Shown piece after piece: positions 38,311-48,580 of a DNA stretch of 64,000 nucleotides. The first letter of the stretch is position 1, and each line of letters begins with the position of its first letter. The notes beneath the pieces were generated by a model. That model searched no databases, was not told where the DNA came from, and worked only from the letters and a program-made list of their open reading frames with translations. This DNA comes from Cryptomeria japonica (taxonomy: Eukaryota; Streptophyta; Pinopsida; Cupressales; Cupressaceae), in contig NC_081405.1 in NCBI RefSeq assembly GCF_030272615.1, positions 575,903,752 to 575,967,751 on the forward strand. Direction: 5' to 3'. Both the position numbers and the translations under genes were made by a program.

Positions 38311-39849
38311 TCACCAGCACCATGCGTAGAGACATTGCTCCTGCTTCATTCATGATTCAATATCATCCCTTCACTTTGTACACACTCAGAGCCTATCCAT
38401 CCATTAGAAACTTACCCATTCTCATCATGGCTTGTTATTGATTTACCCAAGATTGATTAGCCATTCACAATAATCCTTCCTTTTTGCCCCTTTCCATCCA
38501 TAATAAATCAACTCCTATTTGTGGCTAAGACAAATCTTAAGACTAGTGATGGGTGTGGAACTAAGAGCATCACACATTCTAAGGAGTATAGTTTCTTCCA
38601 ATTTTCTTATGTCTACCCGCGCACAATCCATAATAAAGAAAAACTTGCATCACAGATCTGCAATAAAGTTTTGTCTTCTCCACAATAAGGTATCAGTTTC
38701 ATGGATTCGATCAGTTTCAGATGAGATGTAAACAAAAGAAAAGGGCTTCAACTAAACAAATCTTTCAACAGACTCGAACAACATTATGGTTTAGTGCTAT
38801 CTATCCTTTTGTGAAAGAAAACATTGTGACTACAATCAAATAGACTTATACAAGTGACAAAGAGACACTAAAATTGAGGACTACAATGGATGTTGGTGTC
38901 GAGTCTTGGTTTTCTTTTGATTTTATCTTTTTAGTGACATGTCTTTTAGCTTTTCCATGATGTCTCTGACTAGAGATTCTATCTCCAGGATGTCATTGAC
39001 TAGAAAGCCAAGGATGGGATATGATTCACCTCTTGTTGTTTTGTTGTTTGTGGATTGTCTCTTAGTAATGCTATGACTTGTCCAAGGATATGAGGACATT
39101 ATGATTCTAGTGTGAACTAGTGTATTCCATGTTTGCAACTGTTTGATCTCCATGCAAACGGGTACAATGACTTTCTAGGTCGAACCTATATTTTGATTGT
39201 CATAACCTATTTTTCATAGTAAAGCTCAATGATGATAAAGCACAAGAAGCTATTTCACTTCCATATCTTCTACCTTCCATCCCCCTTTCTTGATTGACCT
39301 CCATCGTCCTTCTTGAGTCTATGTAGCCTGCTATCACATTACGAAGTATAATGACAGACCAAAAAAATTTTCATTTCATATAGTTTGCACCTACATTACC
39401 ACATATTAGCGTCTCATACATACATATAGATGTCACAATTGCACCATATCCTGCACACAACACATATTAGCACATTTTACATTCTCATCATTTAAATAAT
39501 TATTTGCATTATCATATTCATTTGCATTTCATACATTCACATTTTCATAACATATAAAAACATAATAGAACAAAAACATATTGCATTTTTATCATGTACA
39601 TATTTGCATCCACATCATAAGTATCATATAGAAACATGCACCATATAGAAGAAACATCACATAGGTACACATGAATATAGCTGCTGCAAGGATGAATCAT
39701 CTCATATATATCTCCAAAAATTATGTGTCATGATACTATGATGTCAAAATACAATGGCTACAACATCACCCAAAGGTGTCTACATCATCATATAAAAATG
39801 GTACAAAAACTGATACATAGGGGGCCCTTTAAAGCTATGATCAACTCCC
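38311..39849 (+). other. 3' noncoding region of TE-B
   Basis: AT-rich DNA with CATA/CATTT-rich low complexity at 39360-39700, similar in character to 58200-59300 of TE-A. No ORF is supported. Confidence 0.55.
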
Positions 39850-40775
39850 TCCCTCACAACCAGCTAACGTCGATAGAGTCTGACCCCTAGAAGTCCCTGC
39901 CCTAGGATGATCTCTCCTGCCCCCTCTATCTAGTGGTTGTGGAGGATCCATGACCCATTACCCCACCACTAGATGCTAGTCTCTTGTCTCTCCCTCCAGT
40001 TGTCATCGTAGTGTGTGATGGTCTCTAGAAGCTCCTAGCCCGTTGACCAGGTGGCATAACTCCATAATACAAGTCTCTACAGTTGGCTATCTCCTCTCTT
40101 TCTTGTAGAACACAAGCATATCCAGCCCCAGTGTCCTCTACTGCTCGTCTCCTTGCCCTCAGTGCCTCCTCAACCTCCTTGTAGCACTAAATAGCCAAAT
40201 CCCTCTCTCGCTCAATGTCCTTCAACTATCTCCTGAGCCTATCCCCATCCCTCTCTAGATCCTGAATCTCATTTGCCTATCCCTGGTAGATCTCTCTCAA
40301 GGATAGTATCTCATCCTCCTCCTCTCCTCCCTCCTCACCGTGTCCCTATGGCTTCTCCTGTGGTTGTGCTTGTCCCTGTCCTTGTCCCTATCCTAGAACC
40401 TATGTTGTTGGAACTTGTAAAGGAAATCCACCTCTACCTCTAACTACATGAGTCAGTCTCTCCTCTCCTCCATCTTTCTTTTGAGCTACCCTCTTCTCTG
40501 CTACTGTACCTTGCCTCCACCATCTTCCTCTGCCTCCACCATCCCCACTATCATCTCCACCATCACCCTCTATTATCTCTCCTAGATGTGTCACCCATGG
40601 AAATGGATGATCTGCCCAATATGCATTGTACTTGGCATCCATCCCTACATCCTCCACATCTGCCAAAATATGCCAAGGCATCAGAACCATCTCATGCATC
40701 TATGCCACTACCTCATCATAAGAAAATAATAGACCCAAATGTGCCTAATCTCTCACTGTCCACACATAAATCCCT
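39850..40775 (-). pseudogene. Antisense ORF remnant of TE-B (C-terminal part)
   Basis: The minus strand encodes, from 40775 down, a segment containing LLFSYDE and MPWHILADVEDVG that lines up with VLPYDQ and RPWDIRSRVVDAG of the TE-A antisense ORF. It then has a Gly/Asp-rich linker, RGRGGFPLQ (RGRGGLPLQ in TE-A), and a coiled coil with LERDGDRLRR and ERERDLAI. It ends with GQRARSF (SQRARSY in TE-A) and SSGGVMG (identical in TE-A). 40699-40400 is open; the rest has stops. The N-terminal plant mobile domain is missing; tandem repeats occupy its place. Confidence 0.7.
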
Positions 40776-41085
40776 AACAATGTATGTTCTATCACAAAAT
40801 TTTCAATTTTAGCCTAATCCAATTGACAACATATGTTCTATCACAAAATTATCAATTTCTATGGTACTCCATGTTCATCACAAAGTTCCTCGCTCTATTC
40901 TATCCTAGGGCCTCTTCTTGAGTGTATCTTCTTGAGTAGTTTCCTGATAGACAACATATGTTTTATCACAAAATTGTCAATCCTAGCCCTATCTATTACT
41001 AGAGGACCTGTTTGAGTGTATCCTCTCAGTGGCTTATCCAATCGACAACATCTGCTTATCACATAACTCTCGATTTGAGCTCAAA
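40774..41085 (+). repeat. Dispersed copies of a ~35-bp unit beside the antisense ORF
   Basis: GACAACATATGTTCTATCAC and a following AAAATT.TCAAT block recur at about 40774 (partial), 40828, 40952 and 41043. They replace the region where TE-A encodes the mobile domain, so the deletion and the repeat expansion may be linked. Confidence 0.65.
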
Positions 41086-41103
41086 GACATAAAAATTCCT
41101 TCA

Positions 41104-41340
41104 TGACACAAACATGCTTCAATAGTGCACAAATGTTCCTACATTTCACAGATGTGCCTACATTATGGAGACGTGCATTTGTCATGCATATATGCGCCTG
41201 CTACGCACATACATTTTTATATTTCCCAAACACACTTGCATTTCACATAGACGTCTTTCAAATCATAGACTTGTTTAGACCAAACATAGATGTGCCTAAC
41301 CTACCCAGATGTGCCTAGCACCAATGAAGACACGCCTTAA
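41104..41340 (+). repeat. Complementary motif array of TE-B, 3' side
   Basis: About a dozen copies close to CACAGAYGTGCCT at about 20-bp spacing: for example CACAAATGTTCCT (41129), CACAGATGTGCCT (41147), GGAGACGTGCAT (41167), CACATAGACGTC (41243), CATAGATGTGCCT (41285), CCAGATGTGCCT (41305) and AAGACACGCCT (41326). The core is the reverse complement of the leader motif. Read on the minus strand, the array lies just upstream of the antisense ORF remnant. Confidence 0.7.
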
Positions 41341-41857
41341 TGTCTTTTACCCCACCTGACAAGTTTTTAAGACATACTTAATATGCATTTATTGACCTAC
41401 CTAACATGCATTTATGACAACAATTAATGCAACACGGTATAAGGTGGTTTTGTAGTACTCACTGGCTCTCCTACATCTACTCACCTCTGATATCAACGAA
41501 CGTGATCAAATCTATGTACCAATGCCATTGCTGCTAAGTGTTGACTACTCTCCACTCTCTCTACACTCTGATCTCTTAGGTTTGTAGATGACAATGAGGA
41601 TGTTTTCCCCTGTAGTCTATCTTATAGACTATCCTAGCCCTAGTCTCTCAAGTTAGTCTTCTTTATCACGTGACTCTGTCACTCTATCCTATCTTGTTAG
41701 TCCTTTCTAGCCTTTCTTTCTTCTCAAGAGATTGTCAGCAATCTTTTCAAATAAATTCATCCAATTTCTCAAGGGGGCTTATCATTCCCGTCTTGGGGAA
41801 ACTTTGTATTTGTTCATCTTATCTTATTTGAAACAACACGCCAAGCTACATTGTCTC
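41341..41857 (+). other. Noncoding DNA between array and polypurine tract, TE-B
   Basis: About 500 bp with no ORF or repeat. TE-A has a stretch of similar length (61911-62478) in the same place, and both end in a TCTCAAAGAGGGGCAAA-type tract. Confidence 0.5.
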
Positions 41858-41871
41858 AAAGAGGGGCAAAA
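41858..41871 (+). other. Polypurine tract of TE-B
   Basis: AAAGAGGGGCAAAA directly before TGTAGAGACC, the start of the 3' LTR. Confidence 0.92.
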
Positions 41872-42595
41872 TGTAGAGACCTAAAATTTTCCTGTCTAAT
41901 TAAATAAATATTTTTATTTATTTAATTATTTTATCTTAATTCTTCTATTTATTAAATAAATCTTTATTTATTTAATTAATTCATTTATCCTATTCTAGCC
42001 TTTTTCCTCATTTAAATAAATACTTTTATTTATTTAAATTGTCCTTTTCCTAAATTAAATAAATACTTTTATTTATTTAATTGATCCCATTTCTTCTATT
42101 AATTAAATAAATCTTTATTTATTTAATTAATTCATTATCCTTTTCTACCCATTACACATGTCATTCATCTCTTAATTCCTACACTACCTACCTTCTCATT
42201 ATTTTTGTATTTCCTCTACCTACCCTTTAATCCTAGTCGATCATCTATCTTTTACACCTATGAATCTTGTCCCTCTATTTCTTACAGTGTCTTCTATATA
42301 AGAGGATGCTTCTTTCATCATCAACCCTATTTAGCTCCTAAGCATTCTAATTGTCTAATCAATCTTATGCAATCAATCCTTTTTGTGATTACTCTATCAA
42401 CCACATTTCTGTTCTTTGTTGAGCTCTTGTGCACACATTAAATATGAGAGAAAATAAATCAAGAAAGATCATTGGATATAGAAAGAATAGAGATTCAAAC
42501 CCTAGTGGACATGTGATAGTATAATCTTTTTGATTTTGTTGATTTTCATTGTCTTAGATAATCTTCATATGTTATGGTGGATCTTTGTTGTTGTT
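41872..42595 (+). repeat. 3' LTR of TE-B, truncated
   Basis: Aligns with 27610-28319, including the AAATAAAT blocks, the TATA-like CTATATAAGAGGATG near 42294 and CAAACCCTAGTGGACATGTG near 42500, with an 18-bp insertion near 42470. Similarity stops at TTGTTGTTGTTA (42595), about 75 bp short of the proposed LTR end, where TE-G sequence begins. The deletion removed the terminal CA and any target duplication. Confidence 0.85.
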
Positions 42596-42790
42596 ATGGT
42601 GCATATTTTAGGAGAATTGTCAAGATCACTCTTCAAATCTTCATCCCTAGAGCATGGGAGGGTTTTGAAGGGGTTGGTAAGAAATATTTTAGGCACTAAA
42701 ATTTTATCATACGTAGGAAGAGGTTCTTTAAGATAGGGAAAATTGAAACGAGGGAAGCCAACCCATTATCACATTTATGAAATGAATGCA
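42596..42790 (-). pseudogene. First coding block of TE-G
   Basis: The minus strand opens with an ATG-ATG context near 42786 (MMHSFHKCDNGLASLV) and then, after a frame change, reads FNFPYLKEPLPTYDKILVPK and on to SDLDNSPKICT before TE-B begins. The DKILV string recurs in the other part of TE-G (26710-26690), which supports a common origin with repeated modules. The function is unknown; by position it would be the N-terminus of Gag or a pre-Gag ORF. Confidence 0.45.
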
Positions 42791-43114
42791 TCATGACAAT
42801 AATTTTCCTCTTTCAAAAGATAACATATGCAAAATAGAAGGAAATGTTTAATTTTAACCAATGAAAGCACTCTAAATGTTAATTTAGAAAATCAAATTAT
42901 CGGTGAAATGTGTTTGTAAATCAGATCTGAAATTAATCATCCAAATTAAGCTATCCACAAGTTCAATTTTGAATTGAAAAATTAGGGTTTTAAAAAAAAT
43001 GACATCGAAATTTTTAAAATTTGGAAGGAATTGAAACTTCTAAAATGTAAATTTGAATTTGAAATAGAAAAAACACTCAGATATGAGAACATAAATCAGA
43101 ATTAAATAAGATTG
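42791..43114 (-). other. Leader of TE-G
   Basis: AT-rich sequence between the primer site and the first coding block; no feature is seen. Confidence 0.45.
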
Positions 43115-43134
43115 GATTCACATCAGGTTCGCCA
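43115..43134 (-). other. Primer-binding site of TE-G (tRNA-Trp type)
   Basis: The minus strand reads TGGCGAACCTGATGTGAATC three bases after the LTR end. It differs from the perfect tRNA-Trp complement of TE-A at three positions, all transitions. Confidence 0.75.
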
Positions 43135-43137
43135 AAA

Positions 43138-44814
43138 TGTGGATGGGAAAAAGCAAGGCCAGGTGACTAGGACCTAATCCCACTTTAGCCAACACATTGG
43201 GAATAAAAAAGAACCTAGGGAGATAGCTCACTTTTGTTACTTTTTGTGAGAAAGAAAGTGCCAAGGATTATCTCTTAGGGTTTGTATTCCTCTTGTTATA
43301 AATGAAGGAAAGATTTGAAAGATTGATCAACTAGAGTAGGAGATGAATAATGAAGTATAGATGAACTAAAATTGAACAAAATTGCCAGCCTAAAACTAAG
43401 ATATTGAAAGAAGAGAAGGAGGAGGAATATGAATGTGCACCTAATTGTAAGAGATGGGCCAAACTGACTAGGACCAAGGCACCACACCCTTGTCCCTGAG
43501 AATTTGACAAAAAGTGGTAACTGAGGCATTGCAAACTGGAGGTCCTGAACTTGCACCCTACCAAAATTCACTGAAAATGAAGGGGACTAGGGTACCACGC
43601 CCCTGTCCTGGGTAGGACTAGGGTGCCAAATCCTTTTTCCTAATGGATTAGGGCAGATCTAAGATGTTAGGATAATTCCTATGCCTTTTGCTGATCTCGG
43701 AAGCCTTTTAGGTACCTGTTTCTTCACCTGCAACTAAAAAGAGAGGGTTTGGGTGTTGATATAGGGATTTTCCTCATTCAAACCCCTATTTTGGTGGTTT
43801 GCACCTCTACTAATAGCCAATAATGTATTGAAGATGTGTGTTCTATAACCTTGTGTGTATGCAAGATCCTAAACGATAAGAAACTAGAGCTACCCTATAC
43901 TTTGGAGAGTAAACCCTAAATGCATGTAAATGTAAATGACAATGCTCCAAATAAGATTTCCTAAATGATCTAAATCATGAATTTTAATGTGCAAATAAGT
44001 GTAAAGAAGCACATACAAAGACATGAAAATAACATGAAATCATACAAATCCCCAAGGGGGAGATATTTTCCACTAGACCTCCTATTACTCTTCAATGTCT
44101 CCAACGCTCATAATTAATGATGAATTCTTGATGAAATGTTTTTGAAGGTTGTTGAATATTTTTGAAGACTCCACATAGGCTTCTCTTTCACTACATAGAA
44201 GGCTCCTTGAAAATTGCTCCAACTTGGTTGCTTGCTTCTTAGATTTCCTCTTAGTTTTTCCTTAGGCCCTCAAATGAAGAAAGAGAGCTCTTATGTATGA
44301 AACCCTAGATCTTAATTTTATCTTTCAAATGAGTTAGAGATTTAATTTCCCACCAATTTCTTGGGGCTATGAATTATAATATCACAGAATTGTGCTTTCG
44401 AAATTACATGAAAAAAGTCAAGGACCGTGTGCAAAGTGCACATGGTCCGACTAATTTTTTACCAAATTTTTAGGGCCATTAGATATGATGATATTGGAGA
44501 GAATCCAAAAGTCATAGCTGATTTTGAGGTGTTTTGATATACGAAATCAGGCCTTAAAGGTCAAAATAGGACATAATTAGGGTTATGATTTAATGACTTA
44601 TTGAAGGAATAAAATAAAAAGGGGCACACTTAAGGCAAATGGCCCAATTTTATGATGTATGAAGTGATGAAATATGAATTTAGATTTAATTAAATTAATT
44701 ACTTAAATTCTTAAAGGGAAATTACAATGCAAGATGTAAACACACTAAAGCGGGTGCTAAACTAAGCATAGAATTGTACCATCTTAGAAAGGGTGTACAA
44801 TTTATGATGCTACA
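43138..44814 (-). repeat. 5' LTR of TE-G
   Basis: On the minus strand it runs from TGTAGCATC (44814) to CCACA (43138), with TTT and a tRNA-Trp-like primer site immediately after it, the same geometry as TE-A. A TATA-like TTTATAAC lies near 43298 (minus). No second LTR copy is in the window, so the 1.68-kb length rests on the TG start and the primer site. Content such as the repeated GACTAGG..CCA.GCCCCTGTC strings at 43470-43620 is not coding. Confidence 0.6.
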
Positions 44815-45509
44815 GTTGGTAATTTGAATGCGTTGTTTATGTGATGCATTGATGTTTTTCATTGATGTCAACACTAACTATTTTGTTTTCTACTGACTTC
44901 TGGTAGAGTGGTTGGATTTTGATCTAGAGACTTTTCTCCGATATGCTCTGGTTTGTGGAATTGGTTTGGATTGGTCATTCATGTGTTCCTGATGCATTTA
45001 ATGATTTGTTGGTTCAGGACTTGATGATTTAGAAGCTATTATTTTTTCTAATCAAACTTTTGGTTACCAATAAGGTTTTATTTGCAGAGCTTTGTTGAAG
45101 ATCTTTTTGATGCACTTGGTAAGTGGTGTCGGTGCGGCTTCTACAAGGTTATCAGGATGTTGTTGATTATCTTAGTCATGTTCCAATTGATTGGTTGTGT
45201 TGCATATGTCTTATGGCGACCTATTTTGAGTCCGGTGCTATCTAGGTTATGGACCATTTTGTGTAACGTATTGGTTGATTCTCCCGATGCGTTACTAGTT
45301 GGATTTATCAATTCATTCATGTTATTTTAGTCTTAGGCCGACTTGTTTTATCATTGGTTTGTGGGATTACATAATGGATTTATTGTCTTATCTTTTAGGT
45401 AGCCAACCTAATTGTTTAGGTCCTGGGTTGGTATATATATGATGTAAGATCTCTCTGTAGATCATCAGATCGTCACGGGTTATTGGATTATCTGTGTGCG
45501 AGTAAGATT
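44815..45509 (+). other. TE-H: probable copia LTR hosting TE-A
   Basis: The sequence has copia-LTR character (TTGATGTCAACACTAAC, a TATA-like TATATATATG near 45432, GT-rich text) and continues after TE-A at 63901-64000. It is interrupted on the left by the TE-G LTR at 44814. No coding sequence is seen: the open frame 45082-45330 is hydrophobic and unsupported. Confidence 0.35.
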
Positions 45510-45514
45510 GTAAT
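45510..45514 (+). other. Left target-site duplication of TE-A (GTAAT)
   Basis: GTAAT directly before the LTR start TGTAGTC is repeated exactly after the 3' LTR at 63896-63900. Five base pairs is the usual Ty3/gypsy duplication. Confidence 0.95.
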
Positions 45515-46390
45515 TGTAGTCACACAAATCAATCCAGTTTAATTAAATGAATATTTCATATTTATTTGATTAAAAATCCACTAGCCATCAGTTAATTAAA
45601 TAGATATTTAATTAATTCATCCCCAAACATTCTTCTATTAATTAAATAGATTATTCAATTTATTTTAATTAATTCATTAAATCAAATTAAAATCAATTAA
45701 ATAAATAAAATCTATTTATTTAATTAAATTCCCCTTTTCCTCTTTTAAATAAATTAAATTAAACATTTATTTAAATCATTATCCCCACCCCACTTGCATT
45801 TTCCTACAAATGCAACTTGCACACATTTATTGGAATAAATGAATTTTTATTTTAATAAAATCCTATTTTCCCTCACCCACCAAATCCACTTGCAAAATCT
45901 AATCCCCTTCTAGATTCTTCTAACCCCTTCCTAATTAACCTAATCCATCCCCTAATTATTGTCACATTCCTAAGCAAAATGGAGTCACTTCTCAAAGACT
46001 CCAAAGTCTCTGAAAAGCATTTAATGCTTTATGTGTTCAACAAATTAACCCCAAAAGTCTTCCAAGACCACTAATGGCTCTTACATGACCATTTATGGCT
46101 CTTACATAACCATTTATGGTAATTTCAAACTTGTCTCCCCAAACATTTATTGTTTTGACCATATCCATCCATTTCACATTTGCACAAGAGTTTATCCATT
46201 GGATAAAAGCTTTATTCTTTGAATAAAAGAGTTTATTCATTCAACCAACCTTGACCTTAGCTCCCAAAGTCATATCAAGCATTTAATGCTTATTCCCTCT
46301 CCTCTCAACCTATATCACATTGACACTTGTCATCCTGGGATTGGGTTGAAAGCCCTCACATGGATTTGAAATAATTCAATCCTGACCCTT

Positions 46391-46412
46391 GTTGAGATTA
46401 CTCAATCTCAAC
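46391..46412 (+). promoter_or_regulatory. Inverted repeat upstream of the TE-A TATA box
   Basis: GTTGAGATT-ACTC-AATCTCAAC is a perfect 9-bp inverted repeat ending 20 bp before the TATA box. The 3' LTR carries the same sequence at 63367-63388. It could be a factor-binding palindrome or a DNA hairpin; which one is unknown. Confidence 0.6.
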
Positions 46413-46432
46413 CATCCATTGCTCCATTTTTC

Positions 46433-46442
46433 CTATAAATAG
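46433..46442 (+). promoter_or_regulatory. TATA box of the TE-A LTR promoter
   Basis: CTATAAATAG in U3, also present at 63409-63418 in the 3' LTR. It would start the genomic RNA roughly 30 bp downstream, near 46470. Confidence 0.75.
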
Positions 46443-46921
46443 ACCCCATTTCTTCATAATCCAGATCCTGAAAACTTGTATGCATTTAAGCTATAGGCAT
46501 TTTAATAGAACATTTTAGCATAATTAACTCATGTATTGTTATTTTGGTTAAAAATAAATCATTTTAGCATCAATAGCATAGTATTAGCTTTTCATTTCAC
46601 ATTTAGAGCACAATACTACAATCTCAATCCTCCATAAGCATCCATAGTGCAAAAAGCTGCTGAGAGCTACACTATTTTGGAACTTGGAGAGGAGAGGAAC
46701 AAGGGAGAAGAAGTCAAGAGCATGTTAGGAGGCATTTGGAGATGCCTCATCATATTTACCTTCCTAGTTAGATATTCTATCATGCTTTTGGTATCTCTTT
46801 TGATATGCTTTTGTAGGAAAGTATTTTGTTTATGATTTCTAACACTAACAACTTGGCTTTTCTTCTTGTTTGTGTTTTGTTATCATTCACTAACCTTTCC
46901 TTTTTTTTGTAGAGCATCATT

Positions 46922-46941
46922 TGGTGAACCCGACGTGAATC
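46922..46941 (+). other. Primer-binding site of TE-A (tRNA-Trp)
   Basis: TGGTGAACCCGACGTGAATC starts two bases after the LTR. It is complementary to the 3' end of plant cytosolic tRNA-Trp as I recall it (…GATTCACGTCGGGTTCA plus CCA), with 20 matching positions. It primes minus-strand cDNA. Confidence 0.88.
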
Positions 46942-47005
46942 CAAGCACCAAAAAAATACCATTTTTTTGTAAACTAACATGTCTGACTGTTGAATTTGTC
47001 ACATA

Positions 47006-47246
47006 GGTTGCGCTTTACCACTATTGAACATGTTTTAGCGCTATCGACACTTTTTCTTTTAGCGCTATTGTTCTTACAATAGCGCTATTGTCCAAATTCC
47101 AACGCTTTTGGGTTTGTTTTGGTGCATTTGTTGTTCTTTTGGCGCTATTGAAAATTTTGTAGCGCTTTCGCCTCTCTGGTTTTACCCTTCTTTCAGCGCT
47201 TCTGTGTTAAATAGCACTTTTGTTTAAACGCAGACTAGCGGTATTG
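47006..47246 (+). repeat. Motif array of TE-A, 5' side (AGCGCTATTG)
   Basis: About ten copies of AGCGCT(A/T)TTG or close variants at roughly 20-25-bp spacing: for example TAGCGCTATCG (47036), TAGCGCTATTG (47060), TAGCGCTATTG (47078), AACGCTTTTG (47101), GGCGCTATTG (47141), AGCGCTTTCG (47161), AGCGCTTCTG (47195) and AGCACTTTTG (47214). CAATAGCGCTATTG at 47075-47088 is a perfect 14-bp palindrome. The reverse-complement array lies at 61614-61908. Confidence 0.88.
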
Positions 47247-48580
47247 CAATAGAATGTTGTAAAACACACCTTGTAACCAAAAAACTGAAAATCTTAGGCT
47301 TGTGGAAGCCCCCCCTTGGACATAGATTTTACTAACAAATTGTGGTTTGTGCAGGTTAAAACTCATCATTAAAAAATCACAAATTTTTCTTTGGTGCTTA
47401 AAAAAAAAAAAAACTTGAAAATGAACATTTACTTCCATTGTAAGTTAGGATTCATCCTCATTTTGGTGTTTAAAATCAACGAACAAATTTTCTTTCTTGC
47501 ATCAAACTTAAAAATCACAATCCACATTTCAGTTTTTGGGCAAGTAAAAAGAACAATCCACTTGTTTTGATTTTTTTCAAACAAATTTTACTTCAAGCAA
47601 ACGTGTTCTTCATTAAGTTGACCAGGATTTCCAAATTCTAGATTACAAAACACATTGCCTTTGAAGTTAAAAAGAACACCATGGCTGTTGGAGCAACATC
47701 TCCAAATAGCTAGATCACATTGCAATGGTGGATTAAAAAGAACAAGTGTCTTTCATGCTTGGCACACTTGTGCAAAAAGTCAGTCGAGTGGTCCTACCTC
47801 TAACACACACTATCCTCTCCCTTGGCTTTCGTGTTCCTAGGTGCAAGAGAAAAGTGTTAGTAACACTCAAATTTTATCTTTTTAAGAGAGGCCTGCCAAG
47901 GGATCGATACTCTTGGGAATGACCTCGAGCGGTAAATCCTTCAAGCCGCTATAGAAATCAGGTGAGAGTGAAAGCTGTAACCTTGGGTATAGTTGTTCCT
48001 GTAGTGTAACTGGCCGAAAGGACAAATGGGCCTCACCACCAGTTACAAGGCTCTTAAGTGAGTCACTGTAGAATGAACTTATGTCCAAAAACATTGAACA
48101 TGACTAAACACCTTTAAGTAGTAGCCCACCCATTCTATTGATTGAGGATATTTGCGATATAATTTAGTGCAAGAGCATAGATGGTTTTTCTCCCAAGATA
48201 CTCACCATACATATTTCCTTGAGTAGAAACATAGTTTATTGAAAAGTCACTTGTGGCTTGACAAAAGTTGTGACTCCCCCATCATAGGGATCATTTATTT
48301 GTTATGCTTGTGCAAGACTTAGTATATCATATCCTTACCTGCCATGGCGGGATTCATAAGGTATGTAGTACCAAAGTCGAAGAAATATCAAGATGTGGGC
48401 TAAATTTATCACAACTGGCCATTTGACCTTAGGGATAAAAAGTGTTTGAAGTGTGTTCATTTTAAAGACCAAGTGCAAATTGAGCCGACTTCAAGCTTTG
48501 GAAATACACCTTAAAATACATGTAAAGGAAGGGTCATATACAAGTCTAAGGATTGGGTTGATCTAGACCCATACTCATTT

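Larger units (their letters stand above)
27610..42595 (+). mobile_element. TE-B: Tat-type element inserted in TE-G
   Basis: 5' LTR, leader, gag, protease, G-patch, RT, two RNase H domains, integrase, an antisense ORF remnant, a polypurine tract and a truncated 3' LTR occur in order over 15 kb. The two LTRs differ at about 60 of 710 aligned positions by hand count, so the element is clearly older than TE-A. Both flanks are minus-strand TE-G coding sequence: DKILV motifs occur on both sides (26710-26690 and 42710-42690). No target duplication is seen because the right LTR has lost its end. Confidence 0.88.
45515..46919 (+). repeat. 5' LTR of TE-A
   Basis: TGTAGTCACA to AGAGCATCA, 1405 bp, matching 62492-63895. 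The front third is built of TTAATTAA/ATTTATTT strings. A TATA box CTATAAATAG lies at 46433-46442 and a perfect 9-bp inverted repeat at 46391-46412. A 62-codon frame (46647-46835) is present in both LTRs but shows no sign of selection. Confidence 0.97.

Noticed and set aside
42470-42490. A target duplication for TE-B
   Set aside because: The left flank GATAA (27605-27609) is not found after the 3' LTR, whose end is deleted, so no duplication can be claimed.
45082-45330. An 82-codon hydrophobic frame, possibly a membrane protein
   Set aside because: It lies in LTR-like DNA and has no start context or homolog I recognise; AT/GT-rich DNA readily gives hydrophobic frames.
46647-46835. A 62-codon ORF with a hydrophobic C-terminal half, present in both TE-A LTRs (also 63623-63811)
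   Set aside because: It is shared because LTRs are copies of each other. Four of the five differences between the two versions change the amino acid, so there is no sign of selection.
46922-46941. A possible tRNA gene because of the match to tRNA-Trp
   Set aside because: Only the 3'-terminal complement is present, at the primer-site position after an LTR; there is no cloverleaf.
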